From Mitsuaria sp. PDC51 (GTDB lineage Bacteria; Pseudomonadota; Gammaproteobacteria; Burkholderiales; Burkholderiaceae_C): a stretch of 64,000 nt of DNA. Location: positions 620,001 through 684,000 of the forward strand of contig NZ_FOZE01000001.1 of the NCBI RefSeq assembly GCF_900113225.1, written 5' to 3'. Within the stretch, counting starts at the first letter, position 1; each line of letters starts with the position of its first letter. Position numbers and translations under genes: made by a program. Below the pieces are notes generated by a model. That model saw only the letters and a program-made list of their open reading frames with translations, did no database searches and was not told the origin of the DNA. Shown here in pieces: positions 1-7,741 of this stretch.

Positions 1-123
1 GTACTGACACCGGGCCCCGGGCGAGACGGCACAGCGGCCGCCAGAGCCGCGAGCATCGACCACCGGCACGGCCGCGAGGCCACGCCGCCGCATGTCCGGA
101 ATCAGCAGCAGGGATCGCAGTGA
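1..123 (+). CDS. C-terminal tail of an upstream gene, possibly EpsG-type tyrosine kinase
   Basis: Reading frame 1 is open from the first base to a TGA at 121-123, giving the last 40 residues of a protein whose start lies outside the window. The stop overlaps the GTG start of xrtB (GTGA), the same tight coupling seen at the following junctions, which supports a real cistron. The tail is rich in Gly, Ala, Arg, His and Gln and looks disordered, with no recognisable motif. In methanolan-type clusters the gene before the exosortase is the chain-length tyrosine kinase EpsG. That identity is inferred from synteny only. Confidence 0.4.
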   Translation, partial: VLTPGPGRDGTAAARAASIDHRHGREATPPHVRNQQQGSQ

Positions 124-1052
124 ACACCATGTCGCAGAACGTCCTCCCCGGCGCGCCGGGTCACCCGGGCGCGGCCTTCTGGGCCGCCAACCGGATCGCG
201 CTGATCGCGCTGGCGATCGGCCTGGTCGCGCTCTACGTGCCGACGATCGTCGACTTCATGCGCGGCCCGTGGCGTGGCGACCGCAATTCCCACGGCCCGA
301 TCGTGCTGGCGCTGTCGGCCTGGTACTTCTATTTCCAGACCCGGCGCATGGCGCGCCAGGGCCAGTCCTTCCGTCCGCGGCCCGCGCCACTGGCCGGCTG
401 GACGCTGATCGTGCTGGGGCTGCTGGGCTACGTGCTGGGCCGCTCGCAGTCGATCGCGCTGCTGGAGATGGGCTCGCTGATGCCGGTGCTGCTGGGCCTG
501 GCGCTGCTGCTGCTCGGGCCGACGATCGCGCGCCGCTACGGCTTCGCGTTCTTCCTGCTGCTGTTCGCGGTGCCGCTGCCGGCGTCCATCGTCGACGTCA
601 TCACCCAGCCGATGAAGCTGGCCGCGTCCTGGGGCGCGGAGTACCTCATGTACGCGCTGGGCTACCCGATCGCCCGGGCCGGCGTGATCCTGCAGATCGG
701 CCCGTACCAGCTGATGGTCGCGGATGCCTGCGCGGGCCTGAACTCGCTGTTCACGCTGGAGGCCCTGGGCCTGCTCTACATGAATGTCGTGCGTCATGAA
801 TCGGTGTTCCGCAACATCGCGCTGGCGCTGCTGATCGTGCCGATTTCCTACTGCTCCAACGTGATCCGCATCCTGATCCTGGCCTTGCTGACCTACCACC
901 TGGGCGACGACGTCGGCCAGGGCTTCATGCACGAGTTCTCCGGCATGGCGCTGTTCCTGACGGCGCTGATGCTGATCGTGGGCGTGGACACCCTGCTGCG
1001 CGGCCTGTCGGCGCGCTGGGACCGCCTGAGCGGTCGGGAGGCGGCGCGATGA
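120..1052 (+). CDS. xrtB: Exosortase B (EpsH-like)
   Basis: Polytopic inner-membrane cysteine protease/transpeptidase of the exosortase family, 310 residues with about eight hydrophobic segments. The family catalytic triad is visible: Cys204 in VADACAGLN, Arg250 in SNVIRI and His271 in MHEFSG. Exosortases cut PEP-CTERM sorting tails; the B type sits in methanolan-like exopolysaccharide clusters directly before epsI, as here. GTG at 120 follows an AGGGA ribosome site and overlaps the preceding stop; ATG at 129 is an alternative start. epsI follows with an ATGA overlap. No protein with a PEP-CTERM tail is encoded in this window, so any substrate lies elsewhere. Confidence 0.93.
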   Translation: MNTMSQNVLPGAPGHPGAAFWAANRIALIALAIGLVALYVPTIVDFMRGPWRGDRNSHGPIVLALSAWYFYFQTRRMARQGQSFRPRPAPLAGWTLIVLGLLGYVLGRSQSIALLEMGSLMPVLLGLALLLLGPTIARRYGFAFFLLLFAVPLPASIVDVITQPMKLAASWGAEYLMYALGYPIARAGVILQIGPYQLMVADACAGLNSLFTLEALGLLYMNVVRHESVFRNIALALLIVPISYCSNVIRILILALLTYHLGDDVGQGFMHEFSGMALFLTALMLIVGVDTLLRGLSARWDRLSGREAAR

Positions 1053-1819
1053 GCACGCCCCTGCATCCCCCCGTGCCGACGCCCCGGGGCGTGGCCCCCG
1101 GCATGCCCGACCCGGCCGACGCGCTGCCGCGCCTGTCGCGCCGCGCCTGCCTGGGCGGCGCCGCCCTGATGGGCGTGGCCGCGGTCGGCGCGTGGCTGGC
1201 CACGCCGCGGCTGCAGGCCGTGACCGGCGCGCCCAGCCTGGACGCCATCGTGCCCAAGGCCTTCGGCGACTGGCGCGTGATCGCCGATGCGACCACGCAG
1301 GTCGACGTGGCGCAGGGCGTGGAGACGGTGCTGGAGCAGCCCTACGACCAGACCGTGATGCGGACCTATGCCAACGGCCAGGGCGAGCAGGTGATGCTCG
1401 CGCTGGCCTGGGGCGAGCGCCAGCGCCAGGACGTCAAGGTGCACCGTCCCGAGGTCTGTTATCCGGCGCAGGGCTTCGCGCTGCGCCGGGTCGAGGCGGG
1501 CCCGCCGATCGCCACCGAGGGCCGCGCCAGGCCCGTGCCCACGACCGAGCTGCTGGCCGAGGCCCGTGGCGGTGGTTTCGAGGCGGTGCGCTACTGGATC
1601 CGCATCGGCGACAACTACGGGGGCGACGGGCTGGGCGCGCGCTGGTACATCCTCAACGAGGGGCTGGCCGGGCGCATTCCCGACGGCATCCTGGTGCGCG
1701 CGTCGCAGCGCCTGGCGCAGGCCTCGGCCGCCCCGGGCTCGCAGCGCCTGATGGCGCGTTTCCTGGCCGAGCTGGTCGCGGCGGTGCCGGCGCCCTCCCG
1801 CGGGATGCTGGTCCGATGA
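1049..1819 (+). CDS. epsI: EpsI family exosortase-associated protein
   Basis: EpsI-type partner protein of 256 residues, starting in the last codon of xrtB (ATGA) and ending in an ATGA overlap with the next gene. Residues about 28-55 carry an RRAC start to an Ala/Gly-rich hydrophobic segment, so it is exported or membrane-anchored with the bulk in the periplasm. The motif EVCYPAQGF around residue 135 and the late GDNYGG/ARWYIL region are characteristic of EpsI proteins. EpsI is required for polymer production in methanolan-type systems, but its biochemical role is unknown. In some organisms it is fused to the exosortase; here it is separate. Confidence 0.9.
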   Translation: MSTPLHPPVPTPRGVAPGMPDPADALPRLSRRACLGGAALMGVAAVGAWLATPRLQAVTGAPSLDAIVPKAFGDWRVIADATTQVDVAQGVETVLEQPYDQTVMRTYANGQGEQVMLALAWGERQRQDVKVHRPEVCYPAQGFALRRVEAGPPIATEGRARPVPTTELLAEARGGGFEAVRYWIRIGDNYGGDGLGARWYILNEGLAGRIPDGILVRASQRLAQASAAPGSQRLMARFLAELVAAVPAPSRGMLVR

Positions 1820-3321
1820 GCGCGACGAGCAGCCCGCTCAAGGGCACCCCGCGGCCGCAGGGCCTGAATCCCTACGGCAACGACCGCCCGTCGCGCTGGC
1901 CGGGCTGGCGCACCCTGTTCGCGGCGGCGGCGTTGGCCGCGGGCTGCGTGGTGATGGGGCTGGTCTGCGTCGTGATGGGCGACATGGTGGCGCAGAAGCC
2001 GGTGTTCTTCGTCGTGCTGCCGGTGGCGCTGATCGTCGCCTTCATGTTCGTGGCCAATCCGAAGGCGCTGCTGCTGACCATCCTGCTGCTGCGCGCGATC
2101 GCCAACCCGGTGCTGGAGGAGGCGCGCTTCGCCAGCTTCGGTGGGCTGGGCGGCCTGGTGAACCTGGCGGTGATCCTGCTGGCGGCGGTCTTCTGGATGC
2201 GCGAGCCGCGGCGCATCCCGCGCGTGGCGTGGATGGTGTGGCTGCCCTTCATCGCGATGCAGGCGGTGGGGCTGCTCTATTCGCCGGACAAGCTGCCCGA
2301 GCTGCGGACCTTCCTCGGCACGCTGAGCACGATGGCGATGTTCGTGGTGGCCTTCTACGTCGTGGACGACTGGAGCTCGTTCGACCGCATCCTGAAGCTG
2401 GTCATCTGGTCCTCGGTGCCGGTGGCGATCTACACGCTGATCGCGATCGCGCGCGGCGACGTGCACGTCACCAACGATCCCGCGGCCATGGGCCGCTACA
2501 AGGGCCCGTTCTCCCATCCCAACATCCTGGCCTTCTACCTGGTGCTGATGCAGGGCGTGCTGCTGTACCTGTGGAAGAACGCCCGCACGCTCGCCACCAC
2601 CACCACCGCCACGCGGCTGGCCATGGCGGGCTACCTGCTGGTCCTGCTGGCGCTGCTGGCGGCGACCAAGACCCGCAGCGCCTGGATGGCCGCCGGCGCG
2701 ATGTTCTTCCTGTACGGGCTGCTCTTCGAGCGCCGTTTCCTGCTCTATCTGATGCTGGTGCCGCTGCTGGCGCTGCTGGTGCCCGACATCCGGGACCGCG
2801 TGCTGGACATCGGCCAGGGCAACGTGGTGGTGCAGTACGCCAAGCTGAACTCCTTCACCTGGCGCCGCGTGCTCTGGGCCGATGCCGTCAGCTGGATGGC
2901 GCCGGCCCGCTACCTGTTCGGCTACGGCTCGGGCGGCTTCTTCTTCAACTCGCCGACCTTCTTCAGCCTGAGCGGCGGCATGACCACCGGCGCGCACAGC
3001 GTGGCGGTGCAGATGCTGTTCGACGTCGGCGTCGTGGGGCTGGCCACCTACTACTGGAAGTACCTGCGCGCGGCGCAGATCTTCTGGCGCTTCCGCCGCG
3101 ACGATGCCTTGCTGTCGGCGATGTTCATCGCGCTGCTCATCGGCTACGTGGTGGTCTCGCTGTCGGACAACATGCTGAGCTACCTCGTCTTCAACTGGTT
3201 CTTCTGGTTCGTGATGGGCGCGGGCTGCGCCATCGTCTGCCGCGTCCGGCCCGATGTCGGGCATCGGGCGCCGCGGACACTGGGCCGGCGCGCGCGTCCC
3301 TGGTCGGTGAGGCCGGCATGA
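1816..3321 (+). CDS. Wzy/O-antigen-ligase-type polysaccharide polymerase
   Basis: Integral-membrane protein of 501 residues with about 11-12 hydrophobic segments. The start at 1816 overlaps the epsI stop; the frame stays open upstream but without a hydrophobic or familiar sequence, so this ATG is preferred. GPFSHPNILAFY around residue 230 and the later RRVLW...YLFGYGSGGFF and GAHS motifs (about 350-400) match the Wzy_C/O-antigen ligase superfamily. It probably joins lipid-linked repeat units in the periplasm. The last 30 residues are Arg-rich and cytoplasmic. Placement between epsI and sugar-modifying genes supports a polymerase role; a ligase role cannot be excluded by sequence alone. Confidence 0.82.
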   Translation: MSATSSPLKGTPRPQGLNPYGNDRPSRWPGWRTLFAAAALAAGCVVMGLVCVVMGDMVAQKPVFFVVLPVALIVAFMFVANPKALLLTILLLRAIANPVLEEARFASFGGLGGLVNLAVILLAAVFWMREPRRIPRVAWMVWLPFIAMQAVGLLYSPDKLPELRTFLGTLSTMAMFVVAFYVVDDWSSFDRILKLVIWSSVPVAIYTLIAIARGDVHVTNDPAAMGRYKGPFSHPNILAFYLVLMQGVLLYLWKNARTLATTTTATRLAMAGYLLVLLALLAATKTRSAWMAAGAMFFLYGLLFERRFLLYLMLVPLLALLVPDIRDRVLDIGQGNVVVQYAKLNSFTWRRVLWADAVSWMAPARYLFGYGSGGFFFNSPTFFSLSGGMTTGAHSVAVQMLFDVGVVGLATYYWKYLRAAQIFWRFRRDDALLSAMFIALLIGYVVVSLSDNMLSYLVFNWFFWFVMGAGCAIVCRVRPDVGHRAPRTLGRRARPWSVRPA

Positions 3322-4313
3322 GCGCCGGCGGCACCCGGTCCGCGGTCCTGGACGGCGTGCGCGGGCTGAGCATCGCGACCGTGCTGGTCGCCCACTGGCT
3401 GCCGCTCAACGCGTTGCGGCCCCGGCTCAACGAATCGGTCGGCATGCTGGGCATGGCGCTGTTCTTCGTGCTATCCGGCTACTTCATCGGCAAGCAGGTG
3501 CTGGTGCACGTGCACCCGCTGGAGTTCGTCGCCAAGCGGCTGCTGCGCATCCTGCCGCTGGCCTGGCTGGTGGCGGTGGTGGTCGCGGCGATCTGGCACT
3601 TCGAGCCCTCGACGCTGGCCGCGCACCTGCTGTTCTACGCCAACCTCAGCGACGCCGGCATGCGGGTGCCGCTGGACCATTACTGGAGCCTGTGCGTGGA
3701 ACTGCAGTTCTATGCGCTGGCCACCGCGCTGCTGCTGTTCCGTCCCGGCGTGGCGCGGGTGCTGGTCCCGGCGCTGCTGGTGGCGGTGACCGGTTACCGC
3801 GTGTACATGAGCGGCTACAGCGGCAGCATCACCTGGTACCGCATCGACGACATCCTGGCGGGCTTCGTGCTGGCGATCCTGCTGCACTCGCCGAGCCGGC
3901 GCGAGGCGATCGGCTTCTTCGAACGTCCCGTCGTGCTGTGGGGCGCGGCGGCGCTGCTGTGCCTGGCCTGCTACAACGTCGACGGCAACGTCGCGTCCTT
4001 CCTGCGGCCCTATGCCGTGCTGTGCCTGACCGGCGCCTTGCTGTGCCAGCCGCGATCGGCGGCGGCGGCCTTCCTGTCCCGCCCGTTCTGGACCTACCTC
4101 GCGACGGTGTCCTTCGCGGTGTACGTGCTGCACGTGCCGCTGGAGCACACCTGGCTGGGCAGTGGCGATGTCACCGAAAAGTACCTCAAGCGACCGCTGC
4201 TGCTGGCGGCGGTCTTCCTGCTCGCGCACCTGTCGACGTTTTACTTCGAGCGACACTTTATTGCGATGGGCCACCGGCTGAGGATGTCCAATGACGCGGT
4301 TCGTAGTGTTTAA
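3318..4313 (+). CDS. Membrane acyltransferase (acyltransferase 3 family)
   Basis: Polytopic protein of 331 residues, beginning ATG at 3318 inside the end of the previous gene. The first 25 residues, with LDGVRGLSI and then VAHW, are the standard acyltransferase-3 opening, in which the His is the catalytic candidate. FFVLSGYFIG near residue 50 and RLLRILPL near 75 are further family hallmarks, and about ten hydrophobic segments follow. Such enzymes move acetyl or other acyl groups onto periplasmic sugars. It is one of three genes of this family in the two EPS operons, suggesting a heavily acylated polymer. The donor and acceptor cannot be read from sequence. Confidence 0.85.
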   Translation: MSAGGTRSAVLDGVRGLSIATVLVAHWLPLNALRPRLNESVGMLGMALFFVLSGYFIGKQVLVHVHPLEFVAKRLLRILPLAWLVAVVVAAIWHFEPSTLAAHLLFYANLSDAGMRVPLDHYWSLCVELQFYALATALLLFRPGVARVLVPALLVAVTGYRVYMSGYSGSITWYRIDDILAGFVLAILLHSPSRREAIGFFERPVVLWGAAALLCLACYNVDGNVASFLRPYAVLCLTGALLCQPRSAAAAFLSRPFWTYLATVSFAVYVLHVPLEHTWLGSGDVTEKYLKRPLLLAAVFLLAHLSTFYFERHFIAMGHRLRMSNDAVRSV

Positions 4314-4323
4314 GGGTGGACGG

Positions 4324-5898
4324 ATGACGTCGATGCTCACAATCCGTTCCGCCCGCTGGCTGCTGTCGGGCGTGTTCGCCGGACTGGCGGCGGCGATGGG
4401 CGCGGGCGCGTGGGCGACGCCGCAGGCCACCGACAAGGCCGATGCCGCCGATCCCCAGGCCCGCGCGGTGCGTCACCTGCGCTTCGGCACCGCCGACCGG
4501 CCCTTCGCGGCGGACTCGCCCTGGAACGCGCGCCCGATCGGCGTGACGCTGGGCAGCTTCGAGATCCCGAAGGCGAAGAACTTCCCCACGATGGAAGACG
4601 GCAAGTGGTCGACCGGCGTGTTCGTGGCCGCGTCCGACGATCCGCCGGTCACCGTGCTGCCGCTGCCGGGTCGCAAGGGCATCTGGGATCCGGACGCCGA
4701 GGCGATGCGCGAGCAGATCACCATCCCGCGCTGGCCCGCCGGCGTCGTGCCCGCGAGCGCGGCCGACGGCCATGGCGACATCGTCGACCCGGTGGACCGC
4801 GTGATCCATTCCTTCAACGTGCTGCGATTCATCGACGGCCAGTGGCGCGCCGACCAGTACGCGTGGACGCGCCTGGACGGTCGCGGCTGGGGCGAGCCCG
4901 GTCACTACTTCCAGGGCGCCCGCGCCGCGGCGGTGCCGACGATGGGCGGCCTGGTGCGCGCGAAGGAGATCGACGACGGCGACGAGCTCTTCCGGCACGC
5001 GCTGGCGATGTCGCTGACGCACACCGGGCTGTCGGCCGATCCCGCCTACATCTTCCCGGCCACCTCGGCCGACACCGGCGCCAGGTCCAACACCGGCCAG
5101 ATCCCGCAGGGCGCGCTGATGATGCTGCCGCCGGACTTCGACGTCAGCCCCATCGAGGACCCGCTGCTGCGCAAGGTCGCGCGCACGCTGAAGGTCTACG
5201 GCGCCTACGTCGTCGATCGCAACGTCGAGACGCCGTTCGTGATCTACGTCGAGATGGGGGCCAACAAGTCGCCGATGAAGCGCGGCTGGCATCCCGCGTT
5301 CGCGGCCCAGCTCGACCGGGTGCGCGCGGCGCTGCGCCAGGTCACGGCCGTGGAGCGCTGGGTCGACGGCAATGGCCGGCCGATGTCGATGGAGACGCCG
5401 CAGAACCAGATGTCGCTGCGCGGGCCGTGGCGCCGCGGCGGCGCGGAAGCCACCGCGATGAAGGCAGCGGTCGCGGGTGCGGGCGCCGATCGGCCGCCGG
5501 GCGTCTTCGACACCCGTCGCCAGGCGGTCGTGTTCCCGCCCGGCGAAGGCATCGCCGTGCAGGTGAACGACAGTGGCCGCAGCCTGCAGCCGGTCACCTG
5601 GGCCAAGCCCGAGGCCGGCCGGCGCTACCGGCTGACCGTGACCGCGACCGGCGACGCGAAGCTGCAATTGCAGCTGCTCGACGCGGACCGGCGCACGACG
5701 CTCTTCGACAGCGGCGAGCTCGCCGACGGTGCGAGCAAGACCTTCGAATGGCCGCAAGGGCAGGGCGCCGTCCGGCTGACCGTGCGCAGCGGACCCGGAC
5801 CGGGCGAGTCGTCGGTGGGCGGCGCGCTGGTGCCGGTCGAGGCCTCGGCCGCCCGCCGTGGGCCGGCCCGGTCCGACGGCGAGAGGAGCAGGCGATGA
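4324..5898 (+). CDS. Secreted protein of unknown function, SPWN-motif family (copy 1)
   Basis: Exported protein of 524 residues. ATG at 4324 is chosen because GGTGGA lies just upstream and it avoids overlapping the preceding gene; 4291 would add 11 residues. An N-terminal signal peptide ends near an Ala-Trp-Ala-Thr sequence around residue 32. The mature part begins with a block containing SPWNARPIG, then GIWDPD, DGHGDIVDP, HSFN, YAWT, HYFQGARAA, HALAMSL, FPATSADT and YGAYVVDRN. Nearly all of these recur in the lipoprotein at 18,214-19,845, so the two are clear paralogues flanking the polymer operon. The C-terminal about 100 residues look like a beta-sandwich. A polysaccharide-binding or -cleaving role is plausible from position only; I do not recognise a named family. 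Confidence 0.8.
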   Translation: MTSMLTIRSARWLLSGVFAGLAAAMGAGAWATPQATDKADAADPQARAVRHLRFGTADRPFAADSPWNARPIGVTLGSFEIPKAKNFPTMEDGKWSTGVFVAASDDPPVTVLPLPGRKGIWDPDAEAMREQITIPRWPAGVVPASAADGHGDIVDPVDRVIHSFNVLRFIDGQWRADQYAWTRLDGRGWGEPGHYFQGARAAAVPTMGGLVRAKEIDDGDELFRHALAMSLTHTGLSADPAYIFPATSADTGARSNTGQIPQGALMMLPPDFDVSPIEDPLLRKVARTLKVYGAYVVDRNVETPFVIYVEMGANKSPMKRGWHPAFAAQLDRVRAALRQVTAVERWVDGNGRPMSMETPQNQMSLRGPWRRGGAEATAMKAAVAGAGADRPPGVFDTRRQAVVFPPGEGIAVQVNDSGRSLQPVTWAKPEAGRRYRLTVTATGDAKLQLQLLDADRRTTLFDSGELADGASKTFEWPQGQGAVRLTVRSGPGPGESSVGGALVPVEASAARRGPARSDGERSRR

Positions 5899-6539
5899 CG
5901 CTGCGCGCGCACCGCGACCCGGACTGGGCCGCCGATGTCGCCCGCTGGGGCCTGGGCCGCATGCCGCTGCGCGAGCAGTCGATGTGGGCGCTGTGGGTCT
6001 ACCGCTACGGACGTCGCGTCGATGCGGCGCCGCCCGGCTTCGCGCAGGGCCTGCACCGCCGGCTGCATCTGCTGCTGCACACCGTCGTGGAGACGCTGAC
6101 CGGCATCAGCCTGCCCAAGCAGACGCGCATCGGGCCGGGGCTCCGGATCTGGCATTTCGGCGGCATCTTCGTGAACCCGGGCACCGTCATCGGTGCCGGC
6201 TGCACGCTGCGCCAGGGCGTGACCCTGGGCAACCGCGTCGACGGCGGCCCCTGCCCGGTGCTGGAGGACGGCGTGGAGCTGGGCGCCTACGCGCAGGTGC
6301 TCGGCGGCGTGCGACTGGGCGCCGGTTGCAAGGTCGGCGCGATGAGCGTCGTGCTGCAGGATGTGCCGCCGGGTGCGACCGCGGTCGGCAATCCGGCCCG
6401 CATCCTGCATCGGGGCGAGGCGCTGCGCGCCAGGAACGATGCTTGCCCTGGCGCCGGACCTGTCGGCGTCGACGCCGGCCAAGAGCAAAACAAGCATCCG
6501 GCTCCGCAGGAGCAGGAGCCAGGGAGTGTGACCCTTTGA
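5895..6539 (+). CDS. Hexapeptide-repeat acetyltransferase (serine acetyltransferase/WcaB-like)
   Basis: Cytoplasmic O-acetyltransferase of the left-handed beta-helix type, 214 residues. A helical N-terminal part of about 75 residues precedes hexapeptide turns from about residue 80 to 175 (PGTVIGAGCTLRQGVTLGN, VELGAYAQVLGGVRLGAGC, VGNPARIL), as in serine acetyltransferases and colanic-acid WcaB proteins. ATG 5895 sits in an ATGA overlap with the previous stop and after GAGAGGAG. The His in IWHFGG is the likely catalytic base. In an EPS operon it most likely acetylates a lipid-linked sugar rather than serine. The last 35 residues are low-complexity. Confidence 0.82.
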   Translation: MTLRAHRDPDWAADVARWGLGRMPLREQSMWALWVYRYGRRVDAAPPGFAQGLHRRLHLLLHTVVETLTGISLPKQTRIGPGLRIWHFGGIFVNPGTVIGAGCTLRQGVTLGNRVDGGPCPVLEDGVELGAYAQVLGGVRLGAGCKVGAMSVVLQDVPPGATAVGNPARILHRGEALRARNDACPGAGPVGVDAGQEQNKHPAPQEQEPGSVTL

Positions 6540-7741
6540 AGATCGCCTACCTCGTCAATCACTATCCGAAGGTCAGCCACACGTTCATCCGCCGGGAGAT
6601 CCTCGCGCTTGAAAAGCAGGGCCAGGACGTCCTGCGCGTGGCCGTGCGCGGCTGGGACGATCCCGCGCCCGACGCCCAGGACCAGGCCGAGAAGGCGCGC
6701 ACCCATTACCTGCTGCGCGGCGGCGCGGCGGCGCTGGGCACCGCGCTCGTGCGCGAGGCACTGCGCGCGCCCGGGCGTTTCCTCGGCGCGCTCGGACTGG
6801 CGCTGCGCATGGGCCGTCGCGCCGATCGCCCCTGGCCGCTGCACCTGGTCTACCTGGCCGAGGCCTGCGTCGCGCTGCGCCTGATGCGCGATGCCGGCGT
6901 CACGCATGTGCATGCGCATTTCGGCACCAACTCGACCGAGGTCGCGATGCTGCTGCATGCGCTTGGCGGTCCGGGCTACAGCTTCACCGTCCATGGTCCC
7001 GAGGAATTCGACAAACCCGAATTCCTGCACCTGGGCGAGAAGATCCGCCGCGCGCGTTTCGTCGTTGCCATCACCTCCTTCTGCCGCAGCCAGCTGTTCC
7101 GGTGGGTGGAGCGCGCGCACTGGGCCAAGGTGCAGGTCGTGCATTGCGGCCTGGAGCCTGGCTTCCACGCCGGTGCGGACGCGCCGCCCAGCGGTCGCCG
7201 GCTGGTCGCCGTGGGACGCCTTGCCGAGCAGAAGGGCCACCTGCTCCTGATCGAGGCCGCCGCGTTGCTGGCGCGCGAGCGCCCCGACTTCGAGCTGGTG
7301 CTGGCCGGCGACGGCGAGTTGCGCGCGGCCATCGAGGCCCGCATCGCCGAGCTGGGCCTGCAGCGCGTGGTGCGCATCACCGGCTGGATCGGCAGCGACC
7401 AGGTCCGCGCCGAGCTGATGGCCGCGCGCGCGCTGGTGCTGGCGAGCTTCGCCGAGGGCCTGCCCGTCGTGGCGATGGAGGCGATGGCGCTGGGCCGTCC
7501 GGTCGTGAGCACGTCCATCGCCGGCATCCCCGAGTTGATCGTGCCGGGCACGCATGGCTGGCTGGTGCCCGCGGGCGACGCGCCGGCGCTGGCCGAGGCG
7601 ATGCGCGAGTGCCTGGACTGCGACGACGCACGCCTGCGCCAGATGGCCGAGGCCGCGCGCACCCGCGTGCTCGCCCGCCACGACGTGGACACCGAGGCCT
7701 CGCGCCTGCTCCGTCTCTTCAGCGAGTACGCCCATGCTTGA
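6536..7741 (+). CDS. Glycosyltransferase family 4 (WcaL/AmsK-like)
   Basis: GT-B fold glycosyltransferase of 401 residues. The start is TTG at 6536, overlapping the previous TGA (TTGA) and giving the normal opening MKIAYLVNHYPKVSHTFIRRE; no ATG lies nearby in frame. A purine-rich AGGAGCCAGGGAG precedes it. The C-terminal half has LVAVGRLAEQKGH, the nucleotide-sugar binding region, and EGLPVVAMEAMALGRPVV with the conserved glutamates of GT4. The N-terminal half resembles colanic-acid and amylovoran transferases. It acts on the cytoplasmic face, adding a sugar to the undecaprenyl-linked repeat unit. The sugar donor is not predictable. Confidence 0.88.
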   Translation: MKIAYLVNHYPKVSHTFIRREILALEKQGQDVLRVAVRGWDDPAPDAQDQAEKARTHYLLRGGAAALGTALVREALRAPGRFLGALGLALRMGRRADRPWPLHLVYLAEACVALRLMRDAGVTHVHAHFGTNSTEVAMLLHALGGPGYSFTVHGPEEFDKPEFLHLGEKIRRARFVVAITSFCRSQLFRWVERAHWAKVQVVHCGLEPGFHAGADAPPSGRRLVAVGRLAEQKGHLLLIEAAALLARERPDFELVLAGDGELRAAIEARIAELGLQRVVRITGWIGSDQVRAELMAARALVLASFAEGLPVVAMEAMALGRPVVSTSIAGIPELIVPGTHGWLVPAGDAPALAEAMRECLDCDDARLRQMAEAARTRVLARHDVDTEASRLLRLFSEYAHA

